A stretch of DNA of 64,000 bases from Streptomyces sp. NBC_00708 (GCA_036226585.1 CP108997.1:2790001-2854000), one strand, 5' to 3'; positions 27,787 through 37,546 are shown, numbered from the stretch's first letter. Made by a program: numbers and translations. Notes: a model not told the origin generated them from the sequence alone.

Positions 27787-29706
27787 TCAGCTGCCGAAGG
27801 CCATCATGGTCTTCGTCTCCAGCTCTTCCTTGTCGTTGGTCGCGCTGACCCGCCCGCTCGCGAGGAACGAACGGCCGTCCGCGTACAGGACCTTCAGGTT
27901 GTAGAAGGAGCGCTCGATCTCCGAGGTCGAGTCCGGGTGCTGGAGCACCATCTTGGGGCTGCCGCCGGACGGGGAGAGGGTGGCGATGCCGCCGCCCTTG
28001 GAGTAGCCGCCGTCCACGTAGAGCAGGACGTCGCCGCCCTCCATGCGCAGCGGCTTCATGGTCTGCTCGGCCGGGGAGTCCGCCTTCCACTTCGGCTTGC
28101 CGGTGTTCAGGTTGAACGCGACCACCTTGTTGGTGCGGGCGGAGCCGCTGGTGTCGTCCTGCGTCGCCATGTAGAAGGTGTTGGCGTCGGCTGCGACCCC
28201 GGTGCAGCCGTCGAGGCGCTGGCCGAAGATGGTGAAACGTCCGCCGCAGTCCGGGGCGAACTTGTCGTTCTTGTCACCGATCAGCTGGGAGCGGAGCGTG
28301 CCGTTCTCGCGGAGCGCGAGGATGCTCCACTTCTTGTCGTCGCTGCTGCTGCCCTTGGTGAGGGAGACGATGAGCGGGGACACCGAGTAGACCTTGTCGA
28401 CCTCCCAGCCGCGTGCGGGCTTGTAGGTCCACTTGGGCTTGCCGGTGCTGGGGTCGACCTCCTCGATCTCGTGCTGCGGGTTTTCGACGTCACCGGTGCG
28501 GCAGTTGACCGCGGCGATCAGCTTCGCGCCGCCCGCGAAGGCGAACGGCTGGCAGTTGCCGGTCCGCTTGCCGAACAGATCCTTGCCGTCACTGACCCGG
28601 TAGGCGTTGGCGCCGCTGGTGCGGCCGGCCGTCACGGTGTCACCGCTGATGGCCATGGAGAGGTCCGTCGTCATGTCGAAGAGGCCGGTCTTCTTGACCT
28701 CCTTCTTCCACCCCGCCTTGCCCGTGGTGAGGTCGATCTGCTGGAGCGCCGAGCAGTCGGCCTTGTCGGTGGTGCCGTTCTTGATCGCGATGACGATCTT
28801 GCCGTCCGCGGTGGTCTGCTCGGGCGCGGAGCAGATGTCCGCCGGCAGCTTCAGCGTCCACTTCTGCGTGCCGTCGGCGACCGCGTAGCCGGAGACCGTG
28901 CGGTACATGCCCTTGACGATCGTGTCGCCGACGATCCACGGGCCGTACACGTCCGCGCCGTTGCGCGGCAGGTCGACGTCGTTCTTCTGCAGCCAGAGGA
29001 TCTTCGCCTCGCCGTCCTTGCGGCCGCTGTTGAGGTCGTCGTCCTCCCGCCCGGTGCCGTTGCCGTCGCCCTCGTCGACGGAGGGCGAGCCGGTCGGCTT
29101 CTTGACCTGTTCGGTCTTCTTGGCGACCGGCTTGTCGTCGTCGCCGCCGTCGCCGCTGGTCGCGAACCAGACACCGCCGCCGATGACCAGGAGCGCGGCG
29201 ACCGCGGCACCGATGATCATCACGGGCTTGCGCTTGAACGGGCTGCCGCCGCCCGGACCGCCGGGGCCGGGGGGAACGGGCGCGCCGGGGTACTGCTGCG
29301 GCGGGAAGCCGTAACCGGCCTGCGGCTGCTGGCCGTACGGGCCCGGCTGCTGCGGCTGCCCGTAGGGGGCGGTCGGCGGCTGCTGCCCGTAGGGGCCGGG
29401 CTGCTGGGCCTGCTGACCGTAGGGCCCCGGCTGCTGCGGCTGCTGACCGTAGGGGCCGGGCTGCTGGGGCTGCTGACCGTACGGACCCGGCTGCTGCGGC
29501 TTGTCGTACGGCCCCGGCTGCTGCGGGTAGCCGTAGCCCGGCTGCGTGGGCGGCGGGGTCGGCGGCGCGGCGGGGGCCTGGGGCGGGGTGGCCGGCGGCG
29601 GCGGAGTCTGCGGCGGGCCCTGGGGCGGCTGCGGTACCCCGTGCGGCGGCTCCTGCGGAGCGCCGAAGCCTCCCTGCGGCGGTTGCTGTCCGGGCGGCTG
29701 GGTCAT
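27787..29706 (-). CDS. Membrane-anchored PQQ-like beta-propeller protein, paralogue 2
   Basis: 639 residues. Residues 1-160 are low complexity, including tandem QQPGPYGQQP decapeptides (about 71-110); transmembrane helix about 161-182; an acidic linker; then the propeller (LPRNGADVYGPWIVGDTIVK, IDLTTGKAGWKKE, VDPSTGKPKWTYKP, FNLNTGKPKWKAD). It shares many segments with paralogue 3 (FGPW/YGPW, VCAAP/ICSAPEQTTADGKIV, LDGCTGVAADANTFYM), so the two are a recent pair. A 19-bp element upstream is shared with paralogue 3. Confidence 0.88.
   Translation of the reverse strand: MTQPPGQQPPQGGFGAPQEPPHGVPQPPQGPPQTPPPPATPPQAPAAPPTPPPTQPGYGYPQQPGPYDKPQQPGPYGQQPQQPGPYGQQPQQPGPYGQQAQQPGPYGQQPPTAPYGQPQQPGPYGQQPQAGYGFPPQQYPGAPVPPGPGGPGGGSPFKRKPVMIIGAAVAALLVIGGGVWFATSGDGGDDDKPVAKKTEQVKKPTGSPSVDEGDGNGTGREDDDLNSGRKDGEAKILWLQKNDVDLPRNGADVYGPWIVGDTIVKGMYRTVSGYAVADGTQKWTLKLPADICSAPEQTTADGKIVIAIKNGTTDKADCSALQQIDLTTGKAGWKKEVKKTGLFDMTTDLSMAISGDTVTAGRTSGANAYRVSDGKDLFGKRTGNCQPFAFAGGAKLIAAVNCRTGDVENPQHEIEEVDPSTGKPKWTYKPARGWEVDKVYSVSPLIVSLTKGSSSDDKKWSILALRENGTLRSQLIGDKNDKFAPDCGGRFTIFGQRLDGCTGVAADANTFYMATQDDTSGSARTNKVVAFNLNTGKPKWKADSPAEQTMKPLRMEGGDVLLYVDGGYSKGGGIATLSPSGGSPKMVLQHPDSTSEIERSFYNLKVLYADGRSFLASGRVSATNDKEELETKTMMAFGS
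29326..29526 (-). repeat. 30-bp tandem repeats coding QQPGPYGQQP
   Basis: At least four near-exact 30-bp units in the N-terminal low-complexity part of paralogue 2, with degenerate units on both sides. They are coding and in frame, and should vary in copy number between strains. Confidence 0.8.
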
Positions 29707-29856
29707 CAGCGCGTCCCCCTTCGTGCGGTCCGGTGCCCGTTCCGGACTCCCCCGCGATCCCGCCGGTGGTCCGCGGGTCGGTCAAGACCCCCTGGACCAC
29801 GACGGAATGGAGCGAATCGGGCATGGATCCCGCAGTGTCACGTCAGTCGAGCGGGA

Positions 29857-29875
29857 CTTCTTTGTACCACCCGCC
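29857..29875 (-). promoter_or_regulatory. Shared 19-bp element upstream of paralogue 2
   Basis: CTTCTTTGTACCACCCGCC on the + strand; the same sequence with one change (G to C) lies upstream of paralogue 3 at 31787-31805. It is 151 bp before the ATG. Probably a promoter or regulator site; the regulator is unknown. Confidence 0.5.
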
Positions 29876-29954
29876 GGAGAGGGCCTTCCGGTTCGGTCCG
29901 CCCCTGTTCCCAAGGGAGGACCGGGCCGTGATGGAGCCGTGATGCTCCGGTCCG

Positions 29955-31721
29955 TCAGTTCCCGAAGACCACCATGGACCGCATGTCCACCTCGTCGTCA
30001 CCGGTGATGCCGCTGAGCCGCGTCTGCGTGAGCAGGCTGCGCCCGCCGGTGTACGCGATCCGGGGCTCGATGAAGCCGCGTTCCATTTCGATGCCGGACG
30101 CCGGATGGCGCAGCACGAACCGCGGGGTGCCGCCGGTGGCGGGCAGGGTGGCGATCCCGCCGCCCTTCCCCTTCATCGCCTCCACGTACATCACCAGCGT
30201 GCCGCCCTCGGTACGCAGCGGGACGGCGGTCTGCCCGTCCGGCCCGTCGACCGACCAGCTGAACTTGCCGTCGGCGAGACCGAACGCGACGATCTTGTTG
30301 CCGTGGCCCGCGGCCACGTCGGTCCTGGTGCTCATGTAGAACGTGTCCGCGTCGGCGGCCACACCCACGCAGCCGTCCAGGTTCCGGCCGAGCGACGTCA
30401 GGTCCACATCGCACTTGACCTGGTAGTCGCCGGGTCCGCCGGAGAGCTGCGAGCGGTAGGTGCCGTCGGCGTTGAGCACGAGGATGGCCCACTTGTCCGG
30501 CTTCTCCAGCTGCTTCAGCGAGACGACCAGGGGGCTGACCGAGTAGATCTGCCCGACCTGCCACTCCTTCTTGAGCTTGTACGTCCACAGGGCCTTGCCG
30601 GTGGCGGGGTCGATCCGCTGCACCTGCTGGTCCTTGTAGTCGTCGTCGGCGGTGTGGCAGCTGACGGCGGCGATGGCGACCGGGCCGCTGGCGACGCCGA
30701 ACGGCTGGCACTTCCCGGGCCGTGCGCCGAAGAGCTTCTTGCCGTCACTGATCCGGTAGCCCTCGGTGCGGCTGGTGCGGCCCACGGTGACGGTGCCGCC
30801 GTTGGTGGACATCACGAGGTCGGAGAGCCCGTCCCAGAGGCCCGTGCGGGCGTACGTCTTGCGCCAGCCGGCCTTGCCCGTCCTCAGATCGACCATCTGG
30901 AGGGTGTCGCACTCGGCGCCGTCCGCGGTGTCGTGCCGGATTCCGAGGACGATCTTGCCGTCGGCGGTGGGCTGCGAGGGGGCCGCGCACACCTGGGTGG
31001 GGAGCCGGAGGCTCCACTGGAGGGTGCCGTCGGAGAGCGAGTAGCCCGAGACCGTGTAGAACATGGCCTTGGCGACGGTGTCCCCGGCGAACCAGGGGCC
31101 GAACACGTCCGCGCCGTTGGGCGGCAGGTCGACGCCGCCCTTCTGGAGCCAGCGCACCTTCGCCTCACCGGACTTGACGCCGGCGTTGATGGTCCGCGTC
31201 TCCTCCTCCGGGCTGACCGCCGGCTCCCCCGTGGCCTTGCCCCCGCCCTTGGTCGGCGACGGCGAGACGGTCGGCTTCGCGGAGTGGGTCGGGCCCGACA
31301 GCGGCTTGCCGTCGTCGCCGTTCCCGCTGGTGGCGAACCAGATCCCGCCGCCGGCGAGGAGCGCCACGGCCACCACGGCCCCGACGATCTTCGCGGTCCT
31401 GCCGCGGAACCGGCCGCCCCCGCCCGGCGCCGGGGCGGCGTACTGCTGCTGGGTGGGCATCTGGTGCAGACCGGGCTGCGTGTACGGGCCGGGCTGCCCG
31501 TAACCCTGCTGCGGGTAGCCGTAGCCGGGCTGCGTCGGGGGCTGGGCGTACGGGCCGGGCCGGGGCGGGCCGTACGGGCCGGGCGGCTGCGCGGGGGCTC
31601 CGTACGGGCCGGCCGGCCGGGGGTGCGGCCCGTCTCCCGGACCGGTCTCCGGGCCCGGCTGCGGGTCGTACGGTGCTCCGAACCCGCCCTGCGGCGGCTG
31701 CTGTCCGGGCGGCTGGCTCAT
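29955..31721 (-). CDS. Membrane-anchored PQQ-like beta-propeller protein, paralogue 3
   Basis: 588 residues from MSQPPGQQPPQGGFGAPYDP, chosen because both sister proteins begin MTQPP; an upstream GTG at 31748 would add nine residues. Low-complexity Pro/Gly/Tyr-rich region to about 105, transmembrane helix about 110-131, a linker with Ser/Pro/Thr, then the propeller (VDLRTGKAGWRKTY, IDPATGKALWTYKL, FGLADGKFSWSVDG). Closest to paralogue 2, with conserved cysteine-containing blades. Likely function is extracellular sensing or binding; nothing catalytic is visible. Confidence 0.87.
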   Translation of the reverse strand: MSQPPGQQPPQGGFGAPYDPQPGPETGPGDGPHPRPAGPYGAPAQPPGPYGPPRPGPYAQPPTQPGYGYPQQGYGQPGPYTQPGLHQMPTQQQYAAPAPGGGGRFRGRTAKIVGAVVAVALLAGGGIWFATSGNGDDGKPLSGPTHSAKPTVSPSPTKGGGKATGEPAVSPEEETRTINAGVKSGEAKVRWLQKGGVDLPPNGADVFGPWFAGDTVAKAMFYTVSGYSLSDGTLQWSLRLPTQVCAAPSQPTADGKIVLGIRHDTADGAECDTLQMVDLRTGKAGWRKTYARTGLWDGLSDLVMSTNGGTVTVGRTSRTEGYRISDGKKLFGARPGKCQPFGVASGPVAIAAVSCHTADDDYKDQQVQRIDPATGKALWTYKLKKEWQVGQIYSVSPLVVSLKQLEKPDKWAILVLNADGTYRSQLSGGPGDYQVKCDVDLTSLGRNLDGCVGVAADADTFYMSTRTDVAAGHGNKIVAFGLADGKFSWSVDGPDGQTAVPLRTEGGTLVMYVEAMKGKGGGIATLPATGGTPRFVLRHPASGIEMERGFIEPRIAYTGGRSLLTQTRLSGITGDDEVDMRSMVVFGN

Positions 31722-31786
31722 CGACCCGTCCCCCTGTTCCGTTGACACCTGTGAAGCGGCGCGGTCGTACCCCGCACCGGGCGAGG

Positions 31787-31805
31787 CTTCTTTCTACCAC
31801 CCGCC
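31787..31805 (-). promoter_or_regulatory. Shared 19-bp element upstream of paralogue 3
   Basis: CTTCTTTCTACCACCCGCC, 66 bp before the ATG of paralogue 3 and identical at 18 of 19 positions to the element before paralogue 2. Paralogue 1 lacks it. Confidence 0.5.
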
Positions 31806-31864
31806 CCACAGGCCCCAGCAGTCACACCCGTTGCCGCATCGTTGCGACGGCGAACGGTCAGCGG

Positions 31865-33682
31865 TCAGGCGTCCTCGGCCAGTTCCAGCCAGCGCATCTC
31901 CAACGTGTCGCGCTCCGCGACCAGTTCGCGCAGTTCGGCGTCCAGCTTCGCCACCTTCTCGAAGTCCGTGGCGTTCTCGGCGATCTGCGCGTGCAGGGTC
32001 GTCTCGCGGTCCGACATCTTCTCCAGCTGCCGTTCGACCTTCTGCAGCTCCTTCTTGGCGGCGCGGGCGGCCTGGGCGGAGACCGCGGGCGCCGGGGCGG
32101 CGGCGGCCGGAGCGGCGGACGGCGCCGAGGCGGGCGCGGCCGTCCCGGCCTGCCGCTGCCTGCGCTCCAGGTACTCGTCGATGCCGCGCGGCAGCATCCG
32201 CAGCGACTGGTCGCCGAGGAGGGCCATGACCCGGTCCGTGGTGCGCTCGACGAAGAACCGGTCGTGGGAGATCACGATCATGGAGCCGGGCCAGCCGTCG
32301 AGGAGGTCCTCCAGCTGGGTCAGGGTCTCGATGTCGAGGTCGTTGGTGGGCTCGTCGAGGAAGAGGACGTTGGGCTCGTCCATCAGCAGCCGCAGGATCT
32401 GGAGCCGGCGGCGCTCACCGCCGGAGAGGTCGCCGACGGGCGTCCACTGCTTCTCCTTGGTGAACCCGAACTGCTCGCAGAGCTGCCCGGCGGTCATCTC
32501 GCGGCCCTTGCCGAGGTCGACCCGGTCGCGTACCTGCTGGACGGCCTCCAGGACCCGCAGGTTCGGGTTCAGCTCGTGGACCTCCTGGGAGAGGTAGGCG
32601 AGCCGGACGGTCTTGCCGACGACGATCCGGCCGGCGGCCGGCTGGGCCTCGCCCTCGGTACGGGCCGCCTCGGCGAGCGCCCGCAGCAGCGAGGTCTTTC
32701 CGGCGCCGTTGACCCCGACCAGGCCGATGCGGTCGCCGGGGCCGAGCTGCCAGGTGAGGTGGGTGAGCAGGGTCTTGGGGCCCGCCTGGACGGTGACGTC
32801 CTCCAGGTCGAAGACGGTCTTGCCGAGCCGGGCGTTGGCGAACTTCATCAGCTCGCTGGTGTCGCGCGGCGGCGGCACGTCCGCGATCAGCTCGTTGGCG
32901 GCCTCGATGCGGTAGCGCGGCTTGGCGGTACGGGCGGGGGCGCCGCGCCGCAGCCAGGCCAGCTCCTTGCGCATCAGGTTCTGCCGCTTGGCCTCCTCGG
33001 TCGCGGCGATCCGCTCCCGTTCGGCGCGCGCGAACACGTAGTCGCTGTAGCCGCCCTCGTACTCGTGGACGGTGCCGCGCTGGACGTCCCACATGCGGGT
33101 GCACACCTGGTCCAGGAACCAGCGGTCGTGGGTGACGCAGACCAGGGCGGAGCGGCGGGCGCGCAGATGGCCGGCGAGCCAGGAGATGCCCTCGACGTCG
33201 AGGTGGTTGGTGGGCTCGTCCAGGACGATCAGGTCCTGTTCGGCGATGAGCAGCTTGGCCAGCGCGATCCGGCGGCGCTCGCCACCGGAGAGGGGGGCGA
33301 TGACGGTGTCCAGGCCGTTCTCGAAGCCGGGCAGGTCCAGCCCGCCGAAGAGGCCGGTGAGCACGTCGCGGATCTTGGCGCTGCCCGCCCATTCGTGGTC
33401 GGCGAGGTCGCCGATGACCTCGTGGCGGATGGTGGCCGCGGGGTCCAGGGAGTCGTGCTGGGTCAGCACGCCCAGGCGCAGCCCGCCGTTGTGGGTGACG
33501 CGTCCGGTGTCCGCCTCCTCCAGCCGGGCGAGCATCCGGATGAGGGTCGTCTTGCCGTCGCCGTTGCGGCCGACGACACCGATCCGGTCGCCCTCGGAGA
33601 CGCCGAGGGACACACCGTCGAGCAGGGCACGGGTGCCGTACACCTTGCTGACCTGCTCGACATTGACGAGGTTGACGGCCAC
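31865..33682 (-). CDS. ABC-F family ATPase (Uup/EttA-like)
   Basis: 605 residues, GTG start (VAVNLVNVEQVSKVYG) with CTGGAG upstream. Two ATP-binding cassettes in tandem: Walker A GRNGDGKTTL and GVNGAGKTSL, signatures LSGGERRRIALA and LSGGERRRLQIL, Walker B LIVLDEPTNHLD and VLFLDEPTNDLD. No transmembrane segments. The linker between cassettes and a C-terminal Ala-rich stretch plus coiled coil (ARAAKKELQKVERQLEKMSD) fit the Uup branch. ABC-F proteins act on ribosomes or DNA junctions, not in transport. This gene is a conserved neighbour of ispE in actinobacteria, so a housekeeping role is more likely than drug resistance. Confidence 0.93.
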   Translation of the reverse strand: MAVNLVNVEQVSKVYGTRALLDGVSLGVSEGDRIGVVGRNGDGKTTLIRMLARLEEADTGRVTHNGGLRLGVLTQHDSLDPAATIRHEVIGDLADHEWAGSAKIRDVLTGLFGGLDLPGFENGLDTVIAPLSGGERRRIALAKLLIAEQDLIVLDEPTNHLDVEGISWLAGHLRARRSALVCVTHDRWFLDQVCTRMWDVQRGTVHEYEGGYSDYVFARAERERIAATEEAKRQNLMRKELAWLRRGAPARTAKPRYRIEAANELIADVPPPRDTSELMKFANARLGKTVFDLEDVTVQAGPKTLLTHLTWQLGPGDRIGLVGVNGAGKTSLLRALAEAARTEGEAQPAAGRIVVGKTVRLAYLSQEVHELNPNLRVLEAVQQVRDRVDLGKGREMTAGQLCEQFGFTKEKQWTPVGDLSGGERRRLQILRLLMDEPNVLFLDEPTNDLDIETLTQLEDLLDGWPGSMIVISHDRFFVERTTDRVMALLGDQSLRMLPRGIDEYLERRQRQAGTAAPASAPSAAPAAAAPAPAVSAQAARAAKKELQKVERQLEKMSDRETTLHAQIAENATDFEKVAKLDAELRELVAERDTLEMRWLELAEDA

Positions 33683-33800
33683 GAACGCTCCAGCTTCGAG
33701 AAAAGACTCCGGCCTTCAGCGTAGTCGCCACCGCACGGACCTCCGTACGAGCGCCCGTCCCGCCCCGGTGTACCTTGCGCGCAACGATCAAGGGGTGGGG

Positions 33801-34439
33801 ATGTTCATGACTCGTCGTACCGTTCGCGGGCTGGTGCCCGTACTGCTGGCCGCGACCGCGCTGACCGGGTGCTCGTCGGAACCGGAGTCCGACGGCGGCG
33901 CGAAGGCGGAGAAGCCGGCCGGGGCCCCGGCCGTGAAGGCCGCGGCCAAGGGCGGCACGGTCGGCGCCGCCGGCTCGGGCTGCGAGCTGCCGGTGACCTT
34001 CGACGTGGCGAAGGACTGGAAGCCGAAGGCCGTCACGATCGACCCGGACTCGGAGCTGGCCGAACTCGGGACGCAGGGCCCGGTCTCCATGGTCTGCGAG
34101 ATCGACGCCAAGCCGGCCGGGTACATCGGGTTCCTGCGGGTGTGGCAGGGCAAGGCGAAGGACGCCTCGCCGCGCGCGACGCTGGAGGGCTTCGTCAAGG
34201 CCGACGAGAACTCCTCGAAGGCCGCGTACAAGCAGGTCACCGCCGGAGAGCTGACGCTGACCGAGGTGACCTACACGCTCCACAGCAAGCTCATGGACGA
34301 GGACCGCCCGGCCCGCGCCTTCGCCCTCGCCACCCCCGAGGGCCCGGTCGTGGTCCACCTGGGCGGCCTTGACTCGGACGAGCACGGGGGCATGGTCCCG
34401 GCGTTCGAGCTGGCGAAGAAGTCGGTACGGCTGGGCTGA
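33801..34439 (+). CDS. Putative lipoprotein
   Basis: 212 residues. Signal peptide MFMTRRTVRGLVPVLLAATA followed by lipobox LTG-C24, so it is anchored to the outer face of the membrane. The mature part has an ~40-residue linker, then a compact domain with the start GSGCELPVTFDVAKDWKPKA and repeated Val/Ala-rich strands. No family recognised. Start ATG 33801 has AAGGGG 8 nt before; a second ATG at 33807 is possible. Its stop is 7 bp from the convergent ispE stop. Confidence 0.85.
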   Translation: MFMTRRTVRGLVPVLLAATALTGCSSEPESDGGAKAEKPAGAPAVKAAAKGGTVGAAGSGCELPVTFDVAKDWKPKAVTIDPDSELAELGTQGPVSMVCEIDAKPAGYIGFLRVWQGKAKDASPRATLEGFVKADENSSKAAYKQVTAGELTLTEVTYTLHSKLMDEDRPARAFALATPEGPVVVHLGGLDSDEHGGMVPAFELAKKSVRLG

Positions 34440-34446
34440 GGTCTCC

Positions 34447-35340
34447 CTAGAGGACCGTCGCCCCCGGGGCCGGGGAGGCCGCCGTGCGGGCCGTGCGGCA
34501 GGTGCCGGACGCGGTGAGCGCGGCGGCCACCTCCCGGGCCGTCGCCTCGTCCTCCGTGAGGAACGCGGTCGTCGGGCCCGAGCCGGAGACCAGGGCGGCC
34601 AGCGCACCGGCCCCGGTGCCCGCCGCCAGGGTGGCGGCCAGGGAGGGGCGCAGCGAGAGCGCGGGGGCCTGGAGGTCGTTGCTCAGGGCCCCGGCCAGGG
34701 CCTTCGCGTCGCCCGCCCGCAGTGCGTCCAGGAGGGCGTCCGACGCCACGGGCTCGGGGACGCGGGCGCCCTCGGTCAGCCGGTCGAACTCGCGGTACAC
34801 CGCCGGGGTGGACAGCCCGCCGTCGGCCACCGCGAACACCCAGTGGAAGGCGCCGCCCACCTCGATGGGGGCCAGCCGCTCGCCCCGGCCGGTGCCGAGC
34901 GCGGCGCCGCCGACGAGGCTGAACGGCACATCGCTGCCCAGCTCGGCGCAGAGGGCGAGCAGCTCCTCGCGGGGGGTGCGGGTCCCCCAGAGCGCGTCGC
35001 AGGCCAGCAGGGCCCCGGCCCCGTCCGCGCTGCCGCCCGCCATGCCGCCGGCGACCGGGATGTCCTTGTCGATGTGGAGGTGCACGTCCGGCGCGATGCC
35101 GTGGCGCGCGGCGAGCGCGACCGCCGCCCGTGCCGCCAGGTTGGACGCGTCCAGCGGGACCTGTGCGGCGTCCGGCCCGGAGCAGGTGATCCGCAGGCTG
35201 TCGGCGGGGGTCGCGGTGACCTCGTCGTACAGGCCGACGGCGAGGAAGACGTTCGCCAGGTCGTGGAAGCCGTCGCGGCGCGCTGCCCCGACCGCGAGCT
35301 GGACGTTGACCTTGGCGGGGACCCGTACGGTGACGCTCAC
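34447..35340 (-). CDS. ispE: 4-diphosphocytidyl-2-C-methyl-D-erythritol kinase
   Basis: 297 residues, GTG start ([20 protein letters not shown]) overlapping the rsmA stop. A GHMP kinase of the MEP isoprenoid pathway. Catalytic Lys region is VPAKVNVQL, the ATP loop is [18 protein letters not shown], and the third motif is [12 protein letters not shown]. rsmA-ispE adjacency is a classic actinobacterial arrangement. Confidence 0.95.
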   Translation of the reverse strand: MSVTVRVPAKVNVQLAVGAARRDGFHDLANVFLAVGLYDEVTATPADSLRITCSGPDAAQVPLDASNLAARAAVALAARHGIAPDVHLHIDKDIPVAGGMAGGSADGAGALLACDALWGTRTPREELLALCAELGSDVPFSLVGGAALGTGRGERLAPIEVGGAFHWVFAVADGGLSTPAVYREFDRLTEGARVPEPVASDALLDALRAGDAKALAGALSNDLQAPALSLRPSLAATLAAGTGAGALAALVSGSGPTTAFLTEDEATAREVAAALTASGTCRTARTAASPAPGATVL

Positions 35341-36224
35341 CGGTCGCTCCCGTTCTCGTCGGCGGCGGGCTTGTTCTCGGCGATGGCCGCGAACTCCTCG
35401 ATCGTCAGGGACTCCCCGCGCGCCTGCGGCGAGATGCCCGCCGCGAGCAGGGCGGCCTCGGCGGCCGGTGCGGAACCGGCCCACCCCGCGAGTGCCGCGC
35501 GCAGCGTCTTGCGGCGCTGGGCGAACGCGGCGTCCACGACCGCGAAGACCTCTGCCTTGCTCGCCGTCGTCGCCACGGGTTCGGTGCGGCGCACCAGCGA
35601 GACGAGCCCGGAGTCGACGTTCGGCGCGGGCCAGAAGACCTTGCGGCCGATGGACCCGGCGCGCTTGACGTCCGTGTACCAGTTCGCCTTCACCGACGGC
35701 ACGCCGTAGACCTTGTTGCCGGGCCGGGCGGCCAGCCGGTCCGCGACCTCCGCCTGCACCATGACGAGCGTGCGCTCGATGCTGGGGAAGCGGTCGAGGA
35801 CGGTGAGCAGCACCGGTACGGCGACGTTGTACGGGAGGTTGGCGACCAGCGCCGTGGGCGGCGGGCCCGGCAGTTCTCGTACGAGCATGGCGTCCGAGTG
35901 CACCAGCGCGAAGCGGTCGGCGCGGGAGGGCATCCGGGCGGCGACGGTGGACGGCAGGGCCGCCGCGAGGACGTCGTCGATCTCGACGGCGACGACGCGG
36001 TCGGCGGCCTCGAGGAGCGCGAGGGTCAGCGAGCCGAGACCCGGGCCGATCTCGACCACCACATCGTCCGGCCGGACCTCCGCCGTGCGCACGATCCGGC
36101 GGACCGTGTTGGCGTCGATGACGAAGTTCTGGCCGCGCTGCTTGGTGGGGCGTACGCCCAGGGTGTCGGCCAGTTCGCGGATGTCTGCGGGGCCCAGGAG
36201 GGCGTCGGGCTCAGTGGTGCTCAC
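35337..36224 (-). CDS. rsmA: 16S rRNA dimethyladenosine transferase
   Basis: 295 residues, GTG start ([20 protein letters not shown]). It dimethylates two adjacent adenines near the 3' end of 16S rRNA. SAM motif [17 protein letters not shown], an acceptor motif [13 protein letters not shown] (NLPY), and [20 protein letters not shown] at the N-terminus confirm the KsgA family. Overlaps ispE by 4 nt. It lies only 35 bp from tatD; the resuscitation-promoting-factor gene often found at this spot in actinobacteria is absent. Confidence 0.95.
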   Translation of the reverse strand: MSTTEPDALLGPADIRELADTLGVRPTKQRGQNFVIDANTVRRIVRTAEVRPDDVVVEIGPGLGSLTLALLEAADRVVAVEIDDVLAAALPSTVAARMPSRADRFALVHSDAMLVRELPGPPPTALVANLPYNVAVPVLLTVLDRFPSIERTLVMVQAEVADRLAARPGNKVYGVPSVKANWYTDVKRAGSIGRKVFWPAPNVDSGLVSLVRRTEPVATTASKAEVFAVVDAAFAQRRKTLRAALAGWAGSAPAAEAALLAAGISPQARGESLTIEEFAAIAENKPAADENGSDR

Positions 36225-36259
36225 CTGTAAAGCGTACGGGGCCCTGTGACGCGCCCCGC

Positions 36260-37126
36260 TCAGTAGTCGAACGCCCGCGCCGTGTTGTCCGCGATCGCCT
36301 CGGCCAGGGTGTCCTCGTCCAGGCCCTTCACCGCCGCCATCGCCCGCAGCGTCACCGGGATCAGGTACGGGGCGTTGGGGCGGCCCCGGTACGGCGCCGG
36401 GGTCAGGAACGGGGCGTCCGTCTCGACCAGGACCAGTTCCAGCGGGGCGACCGCCAGCGCGTCGCGCAGCGGCTGGGCGTTCTTGAAGGTCATGTTGCCG
36501 GCGAACGACATGAAGTAGCCGGCCTCCGCGCAGATCCGGGCCATGTCCGCGTCGCCCGAGTAGCAGTGGAAGACGGTCCGCTCGGGCGCCCCCGCGTCCG
36601 CGAGGATGCGCAGGACGTCCGCGTGGGCCTCGCGGTCGTGGATGACGAGGGCCTTGCCGTGGCGCTTGGCGATCTCGATGTGGGCCCGGAAGGACTCCTC
36701 CTGGGCGGCCATGCCCTCGGGGCCGGTACGGAAGTAGTCGAGGCCCGTCTCGCCGACCCCGCGTACGTGCGGCAGGGCGGCCAGCGCGTCGATCTCCGCG
36801 AGGGCTTCGTGCAGCGCGGCGCTGCCGCCCGCCTCGCGCTCCCCCTGCCGCGACCACCCGTCGGGATCGCCCAGAACGATGCGCGGCGCCTCGTTGGGGT
36901 GCAGGGCCACCGCCGCGTGCACGTTCGCGTGGGCCGCGGCGGTCTCCGCGGCCCAGCGGGACCCCTTCACGTCGCAGCCCACCTGGACCACGGTCGTCAC
37001 GTTCACCGCGGCGGCCCTGGCCAGGCCCTCCTCGACGGTGCCGTCCTGCATGTCCAGGTGGGTGTGCGAATCGGCGACCGGCACCCGGAGGGGTTCCGGC
37101 AGGGGCGGGGCTTCGGAGCGGCTCAT
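36260..37126 (-). CDS. TatD-family metal-dependent hydrolase (DNase)
   Basis: 288 residues from ATG 37126 (GTG 37132 would add two). Metal ligands are visible: ADSHTHLDM, the Glu in [39 protein letters not shown] and [12 protein letters not shown]. Enzymes of this family have 3'-5' exonuclease activity. The gene is part of the tatD-rsmA-ispE block. Gene symbol left blank because paralogues (tatD, ycfH, yjjV) are not separable here. Confidence 0.93.
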   Translation of the reverse strand: MSRSEAPPLPEPLRVPVADSHTHLDMQDGTVEEGLARAAAVNVTTVVQVGCDVKGSRWAAETAAAHANVHAAVALHPNEAPRIVLGDPDGWSRQGEREAGGSAALHEALAEIDALAALPHVRGVGETGLDYFRTGPEGMAAQEESFRAHIEIAKRHGKALVIHDREAHADVLRILADAGAPERTVFHCYSGDADMARICAEAGYFMSFAGNMTFKNAQPLRDALAVAPLELVLVETDAPFLTPAPYRGRPNAPYLIPVTLRAMAAVKGLDEDTLAEAIADNTARAFDY

Positions 37127-37168
37127 GGCCACGATCGTACGAGGATCGTGGCGCTCCGCCCCACGAGG

Positions 37169-37546
37169 TCACTTGCGGAACGGATGCAGGAGGTCGGAGA
37201 GGTGCCAGTGGTGGCCGGCGGACGGGACGGCGGTGGCGGCCACGGGCTCCTCGGCGGGCGGCGGTCCGGCCGGGGCCTGGGCGCGGGCCGGGTTGCGCAG
37301 GAGCTGCTGGACGGCCGAGACCCGGCCGGCCCGCATGATCCGTACGACGTGCCCGCCGCAGTTGGCGCAGGTGGGGGTGGACAGGGGCGAGGGCACCCGT
37401 TCGCCGTCCGCCTTGTAGACCACGTACGCGTGCTGCGACGCGTCGACGTGGTGTTCTATCTCGTAGGCCTGCTCCCACCCGTGTCCGCACCTCATGCAGG
37501 CGAAGGCGTACGCCTCGTGCGCGGTGGTGGCTGTGATGTCGCTCAT
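37169..37546 (-). CDS. Small zinc-ribbon protein, unknown function
   Basis: 125 residues, ATG with AGAGGAGC upstream. Two CxxC pairs ([11 protein letters not shown] and PTCANCGG) suggest one zinc ribbon. After that come a basic helix ([20 protein letters not shown]) and a Pro-rich tail ending in [11 protein letters not shown] His-containing loop ([13 protein letters not shown]) lies between the cysteine pairs. No known family was recognised. It is transcribed toward tatD. Confidence 0.8.
   Translation of the reverse strand: MSDITATTAHEAYAFACMRCGHGWEQAYEIEHHVDASQHAYVVYKADGERVPSPLSTPTCANCGGHVVRIMRAGRVSAVQQLLRNPARAQAPAGPPPAEEPVAATAVPSAGHHWHLSDLLHPFRK

Noticed and set aside
29326..29526. Regular 30-bp repeats that could suggest a CRISPR array
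   Set aside because: The units are directly adjacent without unique spacers, and code in frame for QQPGPYGQQP.
31865..33682. ABC-F protein as an antibiotic-resistance gene
   Set aside because: It sits next to the conserved ispE-rsmA block and looks like the Uup/EttA housekeeping type; no biosynthetic cluster is adjacent.
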